A DNA stretch of 64,000 nt from Mycobacterium sp. ITM-2016-00316 (lineage in GTDB: Bacteria; Actinomycetota; Actinomycetes; Mycobacteriales; Mycobacteriaceae). The stretch spans positions 5,922,945 through 5,986,944 of the forward strand of contig NZ_CP134398.1 in assembly GCF_002968335.2 (NCBI RefSeq), in the 5' to 3' direction. Every line of letters starts with the position of its first letter. Position 1 is the first letter of the stretch. The position numbers and the translations under genes are program-made. A model generated the notes under the pieces. The model was not told the origin of the DNA and made no database searches. It was given only the letters and a program-made list of their open reading frames with translations. Of this stretch, positions 42,838-52,947 are shown in pieces.

Positions 42838-44043
42838 ATGGCCAGTTGCCTGCCCGACAATCCCTCGCTCACCCGGCTGCGTGATGAAGCCCGGCGCCTG
42901 CAGCGTGGCATCTCCGACCCGGCCGCACTGGCGCTGGTCCGCGAGCACCATCCCCAACCCGACACCGCACTGGGCCGCGATCGCTTCGCCTTGCACGATG
43001 CGCACCTCACCGTCGCCCGCAAGTACGGCTTCAGCGGGTGGCCCGCACTCGTGCACTACCTCGAGGCCGCCGCGGAACTGAGCGTCGACCCGGCCCGGTT
43101 CGACGAGACCGCCGCCGATCCGGCCGACCGGTTCTGCGCGCTGGCCACGCTGCGCTACGACGAGGCCGACGCCCCGCCCCGCCGGCAGGCCGCCGCCGAA
43201 CTCCTGCGCGCCGACCCCAGCCTGATCGAACACCATGTGTGGGCCGCCGCCGCGGCAGCAGATCCACGGGCGCTGTCCGCCCTGTTGCGCCGGAACCCGG
43301 CACTGGCCGGGGCCACCGGCGGTCCGCACGGCTGGGTCCCGTTGATGTATCTGGCGTACGCACGAACGCCACAACACGACAGCCTGGCCGCGGCCGCGCT
43401 GCTGCTCGACGCCGGCGCCGACCCGAACGCGGGCTTCCTATGGCGCGGGATGGCGACCCCGTTCACCGTGCTGACCGGGGTGTTCGGCGAGGGTGAACAG
43501 GGGCCGCGCCGGCAGCCGCGGCATCCGCTCGCCGCCGATCTGGCCGAGCTGCTGTTGCGCCGCGGGGCCCATCCGGCCGACCAGCAGACCCTCTACAACC
43601 GGATGTTCCGGCCCGACGATGCGCACCTGGAGCTGCTGTTCGCCCACGGTCTCGCCGACGCGGGTCCGAGCCCGTGGGAGCGGCGGCTCGGTGAGGCGAT
43701 GGAGACCCGCGCGCAGATGTGGCAGCGGCAGGTGTCCTGGGCGGCCGAGAACGGCTTCACCGACCGGCTGGCCCTGCTCGCCCGGCACGGTATCGATATC
43801 TCGGGAGTCGATCCCGTGCTTCCCCGACTCCCCGATCAGCCCAACGCCCGCGACGCCGGCGGCGCCACCGCCCTGCACCACGCCGCGTGGTCCGGTGACC
43901 TCACGCTGATCCGGCAGCTGCTCGACGCCGGCGCGGACCCGGCCCTGCGCGACGGCCGGTTCGACGCGACACCCCAGGGCTGGGCCGAGCACGCCTACCA
44001 GGACGAGGCGGCCGAGTTGCTACGACTCAACTCAGATCGGTAG
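42838..44043 (+). CDS. Ankyrin-repeat protein
   Basis: 401 residues, soluble. Ankyrin units include GWVPLMYLAYARTPQHDSLAAAALLLDAGADPNAGFL, HPLAADLAELLLRRGAHPADQQTLYN, and GGATALHHAAWSGDLTLIRQLLDAGADPALRDGRFDATPQGWAEH. The first 80 residues (LRDEARRLQRGI, FALHDAHLTVARKYGFSGWPALVHYLEAAAE) resemble a conserved N-terminal helical module seen in similar actinobacterial proteins. GAGAGGAGG precedes the ATG. It overlaps the convergent DxDGDG-repeat gene by 17 bases. Probably a protein-binding scaffold; partners unknown. It sits between two blocks that are separated by dnaA in M. tuberculosis. Confidence 0.88.
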   Translation: MASCLPDNPSLTRLRDEARRLQRGISDPAALALVREHHPQPDTALGRDRFALHDAHLTVARKYGFSGWPALVHYLEAAAELSVDPARFDETAADPADRFCALATLRYDEADAPPRRQAAAELLRADPSLIEHHVWAAAAAADPRALSALLRRNPALAGATGGPHGWVPLMYLAYARTPQHDSLAAAALLLDAGADPNAGFLWRGMATPFTVLTGVFGEGEQGPRRQPRHPLAADLAELLLRRGAHPADQQTLYNRMFRPDDAHLELLFAHGLADAGPSPWERRLGEAMETRAQMWQRQVSWAAENGFTDRLALLARHGIDISGVDPVLPRLPDQPNARDAGGATALHHAAWSGDLTLIRQLLDAGADPALRDGRFDATPQGWAEHAYQDEAAELLRLNSDR

Positions 44044-44533
44044 CCGAGTCCGCGGCGCCGTCGGAGTCGGCATCGGTGAACTGCACATCCCAGCTGCCGT
44101 CACCGTCGCGATCGGCGTAGGCGGTAGCCGTCCCCTCGTGGTGGCCGAGCACCCGGTCGGCCAGCCCGTCGGCGTCGACGTCGAGCAACCGGTCATCGGT
44201 GTGGCCGTCTCCGTCGAAATCCACCATGGGTCCGCCGGTCGCCTCCACCCCGTCCAGGCCGAACCAGCGCAGCTGTCCGGCCCGATCGATCGCCACCGCC
44301 CAGGTGCCCGATCCGTCATCGGTGAAGTAGGCCGGCGCCGGGCCGTCCCGGTCGTGCACCGCGTGATCGGCCAACCCGCTCGCGTCGAGATCGGCCAGCG
44401 CGTCATCGGGGCGGCCGTCCCCATCGAGGTCCAACCCGATCGCGTCGAGCACCCCGTCACCGTCCACATCGACGGTCGGGTCGGCGGTCCAGATCTGCGC
44501 GCCGCCGGCCCCGTCACCCAGGCAATAGTCCAT
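44027..44533 (-). CDS. DxDGDG-repeat protein (Rv3906c-like)
   Basis: 168 residues made of repeated Asp-rich loops: VDVDGDGVLDAI, LDLDGDGRPDDALADLDASG, DFDGDGHTDDRLLDVDADG, DRDGDGSWD and TDADSDGAADS. These are calcium-binding loops of the dockerin/thrombospondin-3 type. There is no signal peptide, membrane segment or catalytic domain. It begins 16 bases past the pcnA stop on the same strand, in the same place relative to pcnA as Rv3906c in M. tuberculosis. Role unknown; a cytosolic or non-classically secreted calcium-binding protein is likely. Confidence 0.85.
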   Translation of the reverse strand: MDYCLGDGAGGAQIWTADPTVDVDGDGVLDAIGLDLDGDGRPDDALADLDASGLADHAVHDRDGPAPAYFTDDGSGTWAVAIDRAGQLRWFGLDGVEATGGPMVDFDGDGHTDDRLLDVDADGLADRVLGHHEGTATAYADRDGDGSWDVQFTDADSDGAADSATDLS

Positions 44534-44548
44534 GCCTGTTCAGACGCA

Positions 44549-46003
44549 TCAGGACTGCTGCGCGTTCCACCAGCGGTGAAGTTCGGCGATCGCCTCGTCA
44601 TGGTCGAGTGGCCCGCGGTCCAGCCGGAGCTCCTTGAGGTGGTTCCACGCCTTGCCGACCAGCGGGCCCGGCGGGATCCCGAGGATCTCCATGATGGCGT
44701 TGCCGTCCAGGTCGGGCCGCACCCGCTGCAGATCCTCCTTCGCGGCCAGCTCGGCGATGCGTGCCTCGAGCTCGTCGTAGTTGGCCTGCAGCCGCGCCGC
44801 CCGGCGCTTGTTGCGGGTGGTGCAGTCCGCGCGGACCAGTTTGTGCAGCCGGTCCAGCAGCGGACCCGCGTCGGTGACGTAGCGGCGCACCGCCGAGTCG
44901 GTCCACCGGCCGTCGCCGTAACCGTGGAAGCGCAGATGCAGGTACACCAGCTGCGACACGTCGTCGACCATCTGCTTGGAGTACTTCAGCGCCCGCATCC
45001 GTTTGCGGACCATCTTCGCGCCGACCACCTCGTGGTGATGGAAGCTGACTCCCCCATCGGGTTCGTGGCGGCGTGTGCCGGGCTTGCCGATGTCGTGCAG
45101 CAGCGCCGCCCACCGCAGCACCAGATCGGGGTTGCCCGAGGCTTCGAGGTCCACGGCCTGTTTCAGCACCGTCAGCGAATGCCAGTACACGTCCTTGTGC
45201 TGGTGATGCTCATCGATGGCCATCCGCATCTCGCCGACCTCGGGCAGCACCACCGCACCCAGGCCGGTCTGCACCATCAGGTCGACGCCGGCCACCGGAT
45301 CGGCGCCCAGCAGCAACTTGTCCAGCTCGGCGGCCACCCGCTCCGCCGTGATCCGGCCCAGCTGTGGTGCCATCTCCAGCAGCGCCTCCAGCACCCGCGG
45401 CGCCACCGCGAATCCGAGCTGTGACACGAATCGCGCCGCCCGCAACATCCGCAGCGGATCATCGCCGAAGGACACCTGCGGGGCCGACGGGGTGTCGAGC
45501 ACGCGGTCCCGCAGGGCCGCCAGCCCGCCCAGCGGATCGAGGAACTCGGCCGGCCCCGCCGCGGTGATCCGCACCGCCATCGCGTTCACGGTGAAGTCAC
45601 GGCGCACCAGGTCGTCCTCGAGCGTGTCGCCGAAACGGACCTGCGGATTGCGCGACACCTGGTCATAGCTGTCGGCCCGGAACGTGGTGATCTCGAATCG
45701 GTGCCCGGCCTTGCCCACGCCGACGGTGCCGAATTCGATACCGGTGTCCCACAACGCATCCGCCCAGCCGCGGAGCAGCTTCTGCATCTGTTCGGGACGG
45801 GCGTCGGTGGTGAAGTCGAGATCCGAGTACAGCCGCCCCAGCAACGCGTCGCGGACGCTCCCGCCCACCAGGTACAGGTCGTGGCCGGCGGCGGCGAACA
45901 CCGCACCGATATCGCGGAGCACATCGCCGTAGCTGTTCAGCGCAACCCAGGCCCCCGCCAGCAGTTCGGCATCGGCGGCGTCATGGGTCGGGTCGGTCGG
46001 CAC
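44549..46003 (-). CDS. pcnA: CCA-adding tRNA nucleotidyltransferase
   Basis: About 484 residues. The poly(A)-polymerase head reads LYLVGGSVRDALLGRLYSDLDFTTDARPEQMQ, with catalytic DLDF aspartates. RRDFTVNAMA and the neck/HD domain HDIGKPGTRRHEPDGGVSFHHHEVVGAKM follow, a C-terminal HD phosphohydrolase module typical of actinobacterial PcnA. GTG at 46003 gives a start (VPTDPTHD) like homologues, and TAGGCT lies eight bases upstream. Divergent from mutT4. Confidence 0.95.
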   Translation of the reverse strand: MPTDPTHDAADAELLAGAWVALNSYGDVLRDIGAVFAAAGHDLYLVGGSVRDALLGRLYSDLDFTTDARPEQMQKLLRGWADALWDTGIEFGTVGVGKAGHRFEITTFRADSYDQVSRNPQVRFGDTLEDDLVRRDFTVNAMAVRITAAGPAEFLDPLGGLAALRDRVLDTPSAPQVSFGDDPLRMLRAARFVSQLGFAVAPRVLEALLEMAPQLGRITAERVAAELDKLLLGADPVAGVDLMVQTGLGAVVLPEVGEMRMAIDEHHQHKDVYWHSLTVLKQAVDLEASGNPDLVLRWAALLHDIGKPGTRRHEPDGGVSFHHHEVVGAKMVRKRMRALKYSKQMVDDVSQLVYLHLRFHGYGDGRWTDSAVRRYVTDAGPLLDRLHKLVRADCTTRNKRRAARLQANYDELEARIAELAAKEDLQRVRPDLDGNAIMEILGIPPGPLVGKAWNHLKELRLDRGPLDHDEAIAELHRWWNAQQS

Positions 46004-46112
46004 GTTCGGTGAGCCTAATCGGTCTCCCAACCCGGTAACGACCCGGCGACAGCCCGGCCACGACCGGCGCGTGTGGCGAGCAGGTAAACCTGCGGCAACT
46101 ACTATCGCTTAA

Positions 46113-46907
46113 GTGTCGGACGGTGATAAGGCCAAGCCGCGACGGCGCCGAGGGCGTCGCCGCGGCCGTCGCGCTGCCGGTCCGCCCGAAGCCGACGCCG
46201 AACGCGCCACCCCGTCGGGGGAAACGGCTTCCTCGTCATCCGACCAGGTGGCCTCCGAGCGCGCCGGCCAGCCGGCCAAGCCCGGCCAGAACCGCAAGCC
46301 CCGCCCCTCCCGGCGGGCTCCCGAACGGCTGCGCACCGTGCACGAGACCTCCGCGGGCGGGCTCGTCATCGACGGTCTCGACGGGCCGAAGGACACCCAG
46401 GTCGCGGCGTTGATCGGCCGGATCGACCGACGCGGTCGCATGCTGTGGTCGCTGCCCAAGGGACATATCGAGGTCGGTGAGACCGCAGAGCAGACCGCTG
46501 TCCGTGAGGTCGCCGAAGAGACCGGCGTGCAGGGCAGCGTGCTGGCAGCGCTGGGCAGCATCGACTACTGGTTCGTGACCGAGGGCCGACGCGTCCACAA
46601 GACGGTGCACCATTACCTGATGCGATTCCTGGGCGGTGACCTCTCCGACGAGGACATGGAGGTCACCGAGGTGGCCTGGGTTCCGCTGCGTGACCTGCCG
46701 GCCCGGCTGGCCTACGCCGACGAACGGCGCCTGGCCGTGGTGGCCGGCGAGCTCATCGACAAACTGCACACCGACGGCGAGAGCGCGTTGCCGCCGCTAC
46801 CGCACAGTTCGCCGCGGCGGCGCCCGCAGACCCATTCGCACACCCGCAACCGTCGCCCCGAGGAGTCACCGCCCCGGCGTGCGAACGGCTGCGGTCCGGC
46901 CCAGTGA
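46113..46907 (+). CDS. mutT4: Nudix hydrolase MutT4
   Basis: 264 residues. A long Arg/Lys/Pro-rich N-terminus precedes the Nudix domain with the full box [23 protein letters not shown] (metal-binding Glu residues intact), and a disordered basic tail follows. MutT4-type enzymes remove oxidised or damaged nucleotides. GTG at 46113 has TACTAT seven bases upstream, a leaderless start. It overlaps the DUF6049 gene by four bases (GTGA) and begins the operon mutT4-DUF6049-murJ. Confidence 0.93.
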   Translation: MSDGDKAKPRRRRGRRRGRRAAGPPEADAERATPSGETASSSSDQVASERAGQPAKPGQNRKPRPSRRAPERLRTVHETSAGGLVIDGLDGPKDTQVAALIGRIDRRGRMLWSLPKGHIEVGETAEQTAVREVAEETGVQGSVLAALGSIDYWFVTEGRRVHKTVHHYLMRFLGGDLSDEDMEVTEVAWVPLRDLPARLAYADERRLAVVAGELIDKLHTDGESALPPLPHSSPRRRPQTHSHTRNRRPEESPPRRANGCGPAQ

Positions 46908-49261
46908 TCTTCGCGAGGGTGCTGCGCGTCCTCACCGCCGCCGTACTGCTGCTGCTCTTCGCGACCCCCGCACTGCTGCCGCGCGCCGCCGCAGGCGAAC
47001 CGGGCACCACCACATTCTTGAAGCTGCGGATCGATCGCGTCACCCCCGACACCGTCACGACCACCACCGGCGCGATCGTCACCGTCGCCGGCACCGTCCG
47101 CAACATCGGCGACCGACCGGTGCGCGACGTCGTGGTGCGCCTCGAACACGCACCCGCGGTCACCGCGTCGGCCGGGCTGCGCACCAATCTGTCCGGAAAC
47201 CTCGACCAGTACGCGGCCGTCGCGCCCTTCATCACACTGTCCACCGAGCTGCAACGCGGCCAGGAGGTGCCGTTCACGCTGTCCTACCCGGTGCGCGGCA
47301 CCCAGGAGCCCTCGCTGCAGATCGATGAGCCCGGCATCTACCCGCTGTTGGTGAACGTCAACGGCACCCCCGACTACGGCGCTCCCGCGCGGCTCGACGA
47401 TGCCCGCTTCCTGCTCCCCGTCCTCGGTGTCCCCCCCGACCCCGCGACCGGCGATGCCGAAGGGGTGAGTGCGGTGGTACCGCCGGACACGTCCCGACCG
47501 GTGGCGATGACGATGCTGTGGCCTCTGGCCGACCGTCCGAGGCTGGCCGCCGGAATCCCCGGCGGTACCACCCCGGTCCGCCTGCTCGACGATGACCTGG
47601 CCACCTCCCTGGCGTCCGGCGGGCGGCTCGACACCCTGCTGTCGGCGGCGGATTTCGCCACCAGCGCCCAGGTCGACGACGAGGGCGCCCTGGGTGACGC
47701 GCTGTGCCTGGCCGTCGACCCCGACCTGCTGATCACCGTCAACGCGATGACGAGCGGCTATGTGGTCAGCGACGACCCCAACGGCGGCCTCAACGCACCC
47801 ACCCGTCCCGGGAACGGCCAGGAGGCCGCCGTCGACTGGCTGAGCCGACTCCGGGCGCTGGCGCAGCGCACCTGCGTCACGGCGACCGTCTACGCCCAGG
47901 CCGACCTCGACGCCCTTCAACGCGTCGGCGACACCGGCCTGAGCACCGTCGCCACCCGCGGGGCCGCCGACATCGTCGACCAGATTCTCGGGGTGCGTTC
48001 GGTACGCGGCGCCACCCTGATCGGTGATGGGCCGCTGACGCCCGCCGCGGTCTCGCTACTCGGCGCGCAGGGCCCCACGGTCGCGGTCGCTCCCGCCCCA
48101 CTGGCCGCCGGCGACGCAGACCTCGCCCCGCAACGCGACTCCCTGGATATCGTCACCGCCCCGTTCGACCCCAGCCTGGCGGCCGCGCTGGCCGGCGCCG
48201 GCGGCGCGCCCATCACCCCGAGTTACCTCGATGACGCACTGCGCATCCCGCTGCAGCACGACTCACGGGCGGCCCGGCTGCAGAACGCGATCGGGTCACT
48301 GTTGTGGCGCGGCCTGGCCCCCGGGACCGAACCCCGCACCCAGATCGTGATGCCGCCGCTGACCTGGGATCTCAATCCCGATGAGGCGCAGCGGGTGCTG
48401 ACCTCGGTGGCGACCGCCATCGGGGCCGGCCTGGCCTATCCACGACCGCTGCGCGCGGTGATCGTCGAGACTCCGCGCACCGCGCCACCCGCGCCCGCAG
48501 CGCCATCCCAGCCTGCCGGCGAACCCGCCGGCCGGTTCGACAACGGTGTGACGTCCGGCATCGCCGCCATCACCGGCAGGCTCTGGGGCCTGACCTCGGC
48601 GTTGACCGTCGATCAGCGCACGGGCCTGACCGGCATCCAGTACACCGCCCCGCTGCGGGAGGACATGCTGCGCGCGCTGAGCCAGTCGGTACCCGCCGAT
48701 GAGCGCAACGCCGCCGCCCAACAACGTCTTTCGACCGTCAGCCGCACCGTCGCCGATCTGTTCGGGGCCGTCACCGTGGTGAACCCCGGCGGCTCCTACA
48801 CCCTGGCCACCGAACGCAGCCCGCTGCCGCTGGCCCTGCGCAACGACCTGCCGGTGCCGATCCGGGTCCGGCTGCACATCGCCGCCCCACCCGGCATGAC
48901 GGTGACCGACCCCGGTGAGATCGAACTGCCGCCGGGGTTTCTGCCGCTGCGGGTGCCCATCGAGGTGCACTTCACCCAGCGGTTCGCCGTCGATGTGAAC
49001 CTGAGCACCGCCGACGGACTGCCGCTCGGCGATCCGGTCCGGCTGTCGGTGCATTCCAACGCCTACGGCAAGGTGCTGTTCTTCATCACACTGACCGGCG
49101 GCGCGATCCTGGCTCTGCTGGTCGGCCGGCGGCTCTGGCACCGGTTCCGCGGCGAACCCGACCGCGCGGACCTGGCCCCGCCGACCCGGCGGCCCGATCC
49201 GCTGGACACCGCGCTGGCCCACGGCTCCGATCGGGCCCGTCCCGGCGACGAGCCGCGATGA
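46904..49261 (+). CDS. DUF6049 secreted/membrane protein (Rv3909-like)
   Basis: 785 residues. Signal peptide [27 protein letters not shown], then a long extracytoplasmic region with beta-rich start ([33 protein letters not shown]) and a late Ig-like segment ([29 protein letters not shown]). One C-terminal membrane helix ([18 protein letters not shown]) is followed by a short basic cytoplasmic tail. It lies between mutT4 and murJ with four-base overlaps on both sides, as in M. tuberculosis, so it is likely a partner of MurJ in peptidoglycan assembly. Function unproven. Confidence 0.9.
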   Translation: MIFARVLRVLTAAVLLLLFATPALLPRAAAGEPGTTTFLKLRIDRVTPDTVTTTTGAIVTVAGTVRNIGDRPVRDVVVRLEHAPAVTASAGLRTNLSGNLDQYAAVAPFITLSTELQRGQEVPFTLSYPVRGTQEPSLQIDEPGIYPLLVNVNGTPDYGAPARLDDARFLLPVLGVPPDPATGDAEGVSAVVPPDTSRPVAMTMLWPLADRPRLAAGIPGGTTPVRLLDDDLATSLASGGRLDTLLSAADFATSAQVDDEGALGDALCLAVDPDLLITVNAMTSGYVVSDDPNGGLNAPTRPGNGQEAAVDWLSRLRALAQRTCVTATVYAQADLDALQRVGDTGLSTVATRGAADIVDQILGVRSVRGATLIGDGPLTPAAVSLLGAQGPTVAVAPAPLAAGDADLAPQRDSLDIVTAPFDPSLAAALAGAGGAPITPSYLDDALRIPLQHDSRAARLQNAIGSLLWRGLAPGTEPRTQIVMPPLTWDLNPDEAQRVLTSVATAIGAGLAYPRPLRAVIVETPRTAPPAPAAPSQPAGEPAGRFDNGVTSGIAAITGRLWGLTSALTVDQRTGLTGIQYTAPLREDMLRALSQSVPADERNAAAQQRLSTVSRTVADLFGAVTVVNPGGSYTLATERSPLPLALRNDLPVPIRVRLHIAAPPGMTVTDPGEIELPPGFLPLRVPIEVHFTQRFAVDVNLSTADGLPLGDPVRLSVHSNAYGKVLFFITLTGGAILALLVGRRLWHRFRGEPDRADLAPPTRRPDPLDTALAHGSDRARPGDEPR

Positions 49262-52200
49262 ACGCCCCCCAACGGGTACCGCGCGGGCACGACACCCGGC
49301 GCCGGGCCGGTGGTCCCCGCGACCAGGACCCGACGGCACGGCAGCCCCGTCAAGAGCTCTCGGACTCCGCGGTGGTGTCCCGGTCCTGGGGGATGGCGCT
49401 GGCCACCCTGGTCAGCAGGCTCACCGGGTTCGCCCGGATGGTGCTGCTGGCGCTCATCCTCGGCGGGCCGCTGCTCAGTTCGTTCACGGTGGCCAACCAG
49501 CTGCCGAACCTGATTGCCGCCCTGGTGCTGGAGGCGACGTTCACCGCGATCTTCGTGCCGGTCCTGGCGCGCGCCGAACGCGACGACCCCGACGGCGGTA
49601 CCGCGTTCGTGCGGCGCCTGGTCACGCTGGCCACCGCGCTGCTGATCGTCGCGACCATCCTGTCGGTGGCGGCCGCACCACTGCTGGTGGATCTGATGCT
49701 CGGCAGCGATCCGCTGGTGAACCGGCCGCTGACCACCGCGTTCGCCTACCTGCTGCTTCCCCAGGTCGTCTTCTACGGACTGTCCTCGGTGTACATGGCA
49801 ATCCTGAACACCCGCAACGTGTTCGGACCGCCCGCCTGGGCCCCGGTGCTCAACAACATCGTGGCGATCCTGACGCTGGCGGTCTATCTGCTGGTGCCCG
49901 GCGAGCTGTCCATCGACCCCGTCGAGATGGGCAACGCCAAACTGCTGGTGCTCGGCATCGGCACCACCCTCGGTGTGGTGGCCCAGGCGCTGGTGCTGAT
50001 CCTGGCGATCCGCCGGGAGCGCATCAGCCTGCGCCCGCTGTGGGGCATCGACGACCGGCTCAAACAGTTCGGCATGATGGCGCTGGCGATGGTGCTCTAT
50101 GTACTCATCAGCCAGATCGGCCTGATCGTCGGCAACCAGATCGCCAGCGCCGCGGCGGCGTCCGGGCCCGCGATCTACAACTACACCTGGCTGATCCTGC
50201 AGCTGCCGTTCGGCATCATCGGAGTGACGGTCCTGACGGTGGTGATGCCGCGACTGTCCCGCAACGCCGCCGCCGACGACGGGCCCGCGGTGCTGGCCGA
50301 TCTGAACCTGGCGACCCGGCTGACCATGCTGACGCTCATCCCGATCGTCGCGATGATGACCGTCGGCGGCCCGGCCATCGGCAGCGCCCTGTTCTCCTAC
50401 GGCAATTTCGGCCAGACCGATGCGGGCTACCTCGGCATGGCGATCTCACTGTCGGCGTTCACCCTGATCCCCTACACCCTGGTGCTGCTGCAGCTGCGGG
50501 TGTTCTACGCGCGCCAACAGCCGTGGACGCCGATCGTGCTGATCCTGGTGATCACCGCGGTGAAGATCGCCGCATCGGTCGCGGTACCGCATCTGGTGTC
50601 GGATCCGGGCATCGTCGCCGGATACCTGGGGCTGGCCAACGGGCTGGGCTTCCTGGCCGGCGCCACCATCGGATACCTGGTGCTACGGGCGAACCTGAAC
50701 CCCCCCGGCGGGAAGATGATCAGCCTCGACGTCGTGCGCACCATCCTGGTCACGATCGTCGCCTCGATGATCGCCGGCCTGGCCGCCCACATCGTCGACC
50801 AGCTGCTCGGACTCGAGTCGCTGACCGAGCACGGCGGCGGCCTCGGTTCGCTGCTGCGACTGATCGTGCTCGGTGTGATCATGCTGCCGATCCTGGGCGG
50901 GGTGCTGGGGGCGGCAAAGGTGCCCGACGCGCTCGCGGTGGGGGCGGCGATCCGGCGCCGGCTGCCGGGCCGCGCCGCGGCGGTCACACCCCCGACTTCC
51001 AGGCCTGGTGAACGGCCTGTCACGTACTCTGATCAGAGCAATTCGCATCCGATGCGGCCTCCACGCCCCCCGGCTGCCCGCCGGTACGGACCGCACGCGG
51101 GGATTGCACAGCAGCAGATGCCGAAAGGACCAGCGGTGAGCGATAAACCCGTCAGCGGTTCGGTGCCCGGGGCAGGTGCGCGACCCGAATCCGACCCCGA
51201 GTCCGGGGCGACGACACGCATCCCCCTGACCCCCGATTCGCGACCCTCGGCCGGTGACTTCCAGCCGGACACCGGTGGCTTCAGCACCCGGCCGCCCGCC
51301 GACTACGGCGGCGACCCGACCCGAGCACCGTTGGGGTTCGATCCCCCGCACGAGCCCCCGCTGGAGGCGGCCACCGCCGACGAGGACATCCACCTCATCC
51401 CCGGCGCCACCATCGCCGCCGGACGCTACCGGCTGCTGGTGTTCCACGGCGGCCCGCCGCATCTGCAGTTCTGGCACGCCCTGGACACCGCGTTGGACCG
51501 ACAGGTCGCGTTGACCTTCGTCGACCCCGACGCCGTCCTGCCCGACAGCGAATTGCAGGAGATCCTCACCCGCACGATGCGGCTGTCCAAGGTGGAGACC
51601 ACCGGTATCGCCCGCGTGCTCGACGTCGCACGCACCGGCTCGGGGGGGCTGGTGGTCGCGGAGTGGATCCGCGGCGGATCGCTGGCCGAAGTCGCCGCGA
51701 CCTCGCCGTCACCCATGGGCGGTGCCCGCGCGATCCAGTCGCTGGCCGCCGCCGCCGAGGCCGCACACCGCGCCGGTGTCACGCTGTCCATCGACGACCC
51801 GAGCCGGGTCCGCGTCAGCATCGAAGGCGATGTGGTGCTCGCCTTCCCCGCCACCCTGCCCGATGCCACTCCCGAGGACGACATCCGCGGGATCGGCGCA
51901 GCGTTGTACGCGCTGCTGATCAACCGGTGGCCGCTGGCCGAGTCCGGTCTGCACAGCGGGCTGGAGGCCGCCGACCTCAACGCGGCGGGCCAGCCCGTGG
52001 AACCTCAGTCGGTCGACGGGAACATCCCGTTCCAGATCTCGGCCGCCGCGGCACGCGCCGTGCAGGAGGAGGGCGGCATCCGCAGCGCCCCCACGCTGCT
52101 GAACCTGCTGCAGCAGGCCACCGCGGTCGCCGACCGCACCGAGTTCATCGCACCGGTCGACGAACCGCCCGCCCCGTCAGCGGCCCGGCCGGGCCCCGGC

Positions 52201-52848
52201 GGCACCGATCCCGGGGCGGCCGCGCGCCGCCGCAAGGGCATGATCATCGGCCTGGCCGCCGGCGGTGTCGTGGTGGTGGTCGCTCTGGTGGTCCTCGCGA
52301 CCGTGCTGAGCCGCATCTTCGGGGATGTCGGGGGCGGACTGGACCGCGACGAACTCGGGTTGAACAATCCGAGCACCTCGGCCGGAGCCGAGTCGGGCAA
52401 CACCGTCAAACCGGTGCGCGCCACGGTGTACTCCCCCGAGGGTGAGGCCGACGCACCCGCGGACGCGGGCCTGGCGATCGACGGGAATCCGTCCACCGTG
52501 TGGCCGACGGACACCTACTCCGATCCCGCCCCGTTCCCCGGCTTCAAGAACGGCGTCGGACTGATGCTGCAACTGCCCAGGCCGACCGCGATCGCGTCGG
52601 TCACCCTCGACGTCTCCAGCACGGGCACCGCCGTCCAGATCCGGGGTTCGGACAGCGCCAACCCGGCCACCCTCGAGGACACCACCGCGCTGACCGATCC
52701 GACGCCGCTGAAGACGGGCTCCAACACCATCGAGATCGCCAATCCCGAGGCCACCCCGTATGTGCTGGTGTGGATTTCCACGTTGGGCACGGTGGACGGC
52801 AAGAGCCGCTCCGATATCTCCGAGATCACGCTCCAATCCGGGTCCTGA
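49258..52848 (+). CDS. murJ: Lipid II flippase MurJ with pseudokinase and extracellular domain
   Basis: 1196 residues. The first 540 are the MurJ/MviN flippase with about 14 membrane segments (LSDSAVVSRSWGMALATLVSRLTGFARMVLLALILG, TVANQLPNLIAALVLEATFTAIFVPVL). A disordered Pro-rich linker leads to an intracellular pseudokinase (about 710-960: GATIAAGRYRLLVFHGGPPHLQFWHALDTALDRQVALTFVD). It lacks a catalytic HRD. A membrane helix near 995-1018 leads to an extracellular galactose-binding-like domain (TVWPTDTYSDPAPFPGFKNGVGLMLQLPRPTAIASVTLDVSS). In mycobacteria the pseudokinase is phosphorylated by PknB and recruits FhaA. All parts are present. Confidence 0.96.
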   Translation: MNAPQRVPRGHDTRRRAGGPRDQDPTARQPRQELSDSAVVSRSWGMALATLVSRLTGFARMVLLALILGGPLLSSFTVANQLPNLIAALVLEATFTAIFVPVLARAERDDPDGGTAFVRRLVTLATALLIVATILSVAAAPLLVDLMLGSDPLVNRPLTTAFAYLLLPQVVFYGLSSVYMAILNTRNVFGPPAWAPVLNNIVAILTLAVYLLVPGELSIDPVEMGNAKLLVLGIGTTLGVVAQALVLILAIRRERISLRPLWGIDDRLKQFGMMALAMVLYVLISQIGLIVGNQIASAAAASGPAIYNYTWLILQLPFGIIGVTVLTVVMPRLSRNAAADDGPAVLADLNLATRLTMLTLIPIVAMMTVGGPAIGSALFSYGNFGQTDAGYLGMAISLSAFTLIPYTLVLLQLRVFYARQQPWTPIVLILVITAVKIAASVAVPHLVSDPGIVAGYLGLANGLGFLAGATIGYLVLRANLNPPGGKMISLDVVRTILVTIVASMIAGLAAHIVDQLLGLESLTEHGGGLGSLLRLIVLGVIMLPILGGVLGAAKVPDALAVGAAIRRRLPGRAAAVTPPTSRPGERPVTYSDQSNSHPMRPPRPPAARRYGPHAGIAQQQMPKGPAVSDKPVSGSVPGAGARPESDPESGATTRIPLTPDSRPSAGDFQPDTGGFSTRPPADYGGDPTRAPLGFDPPHEPPLEAATADEDIHLIPGATIAAGRYRLLVFHGGPPHLQFWHALDTALDRQVALTFVDPDAVLPDSELQEILTRTMRLSKVETTGIARVLDVARTGSGGLVVAEWIRGGSLAEVAATSPSPMGGARAIQSLAAAAEAAHRAGVTLSIDDPSRVRVSIEGDVVLAFPATLPDATPEDDIRGIGAALYALLINRWPLAESGLHSGLEAADLNAAGQPVEPQSVDGNIPFQISAAAARAVQEEGGIRSAPTLLNLLQQATAVADRTEFIAPVDEPPAPSAARPGPGGTDPGAAARRRKGMIIGLAAGGVVVVVALVVLATVLSRIFGDVGGGLDRDELGLNNPSTSAGAESGNTVKPVRATVYSPEGEADAPADAGLAIDGNPSTVWPTDTYSDPAPFPGFKNGVGLMLQLPRPTAIASVTLDVSSTGTAVQIRGSDSANPATLEDTTALTDPTPLKTGSNTIEIANPEATPYVLVWISTLGTVDGKSRSDISEITLQSGS

Positions 52849-52947
52849 CGACGTTATCCCCAGCCTCAGCGCCCCAAACCTGCAGTTCAGCGTGCCGCGG
52901 GAAAGAGGTGCCGAGAGGGGTGCGCCGCCGGCCATAGTGTTCGGCAG

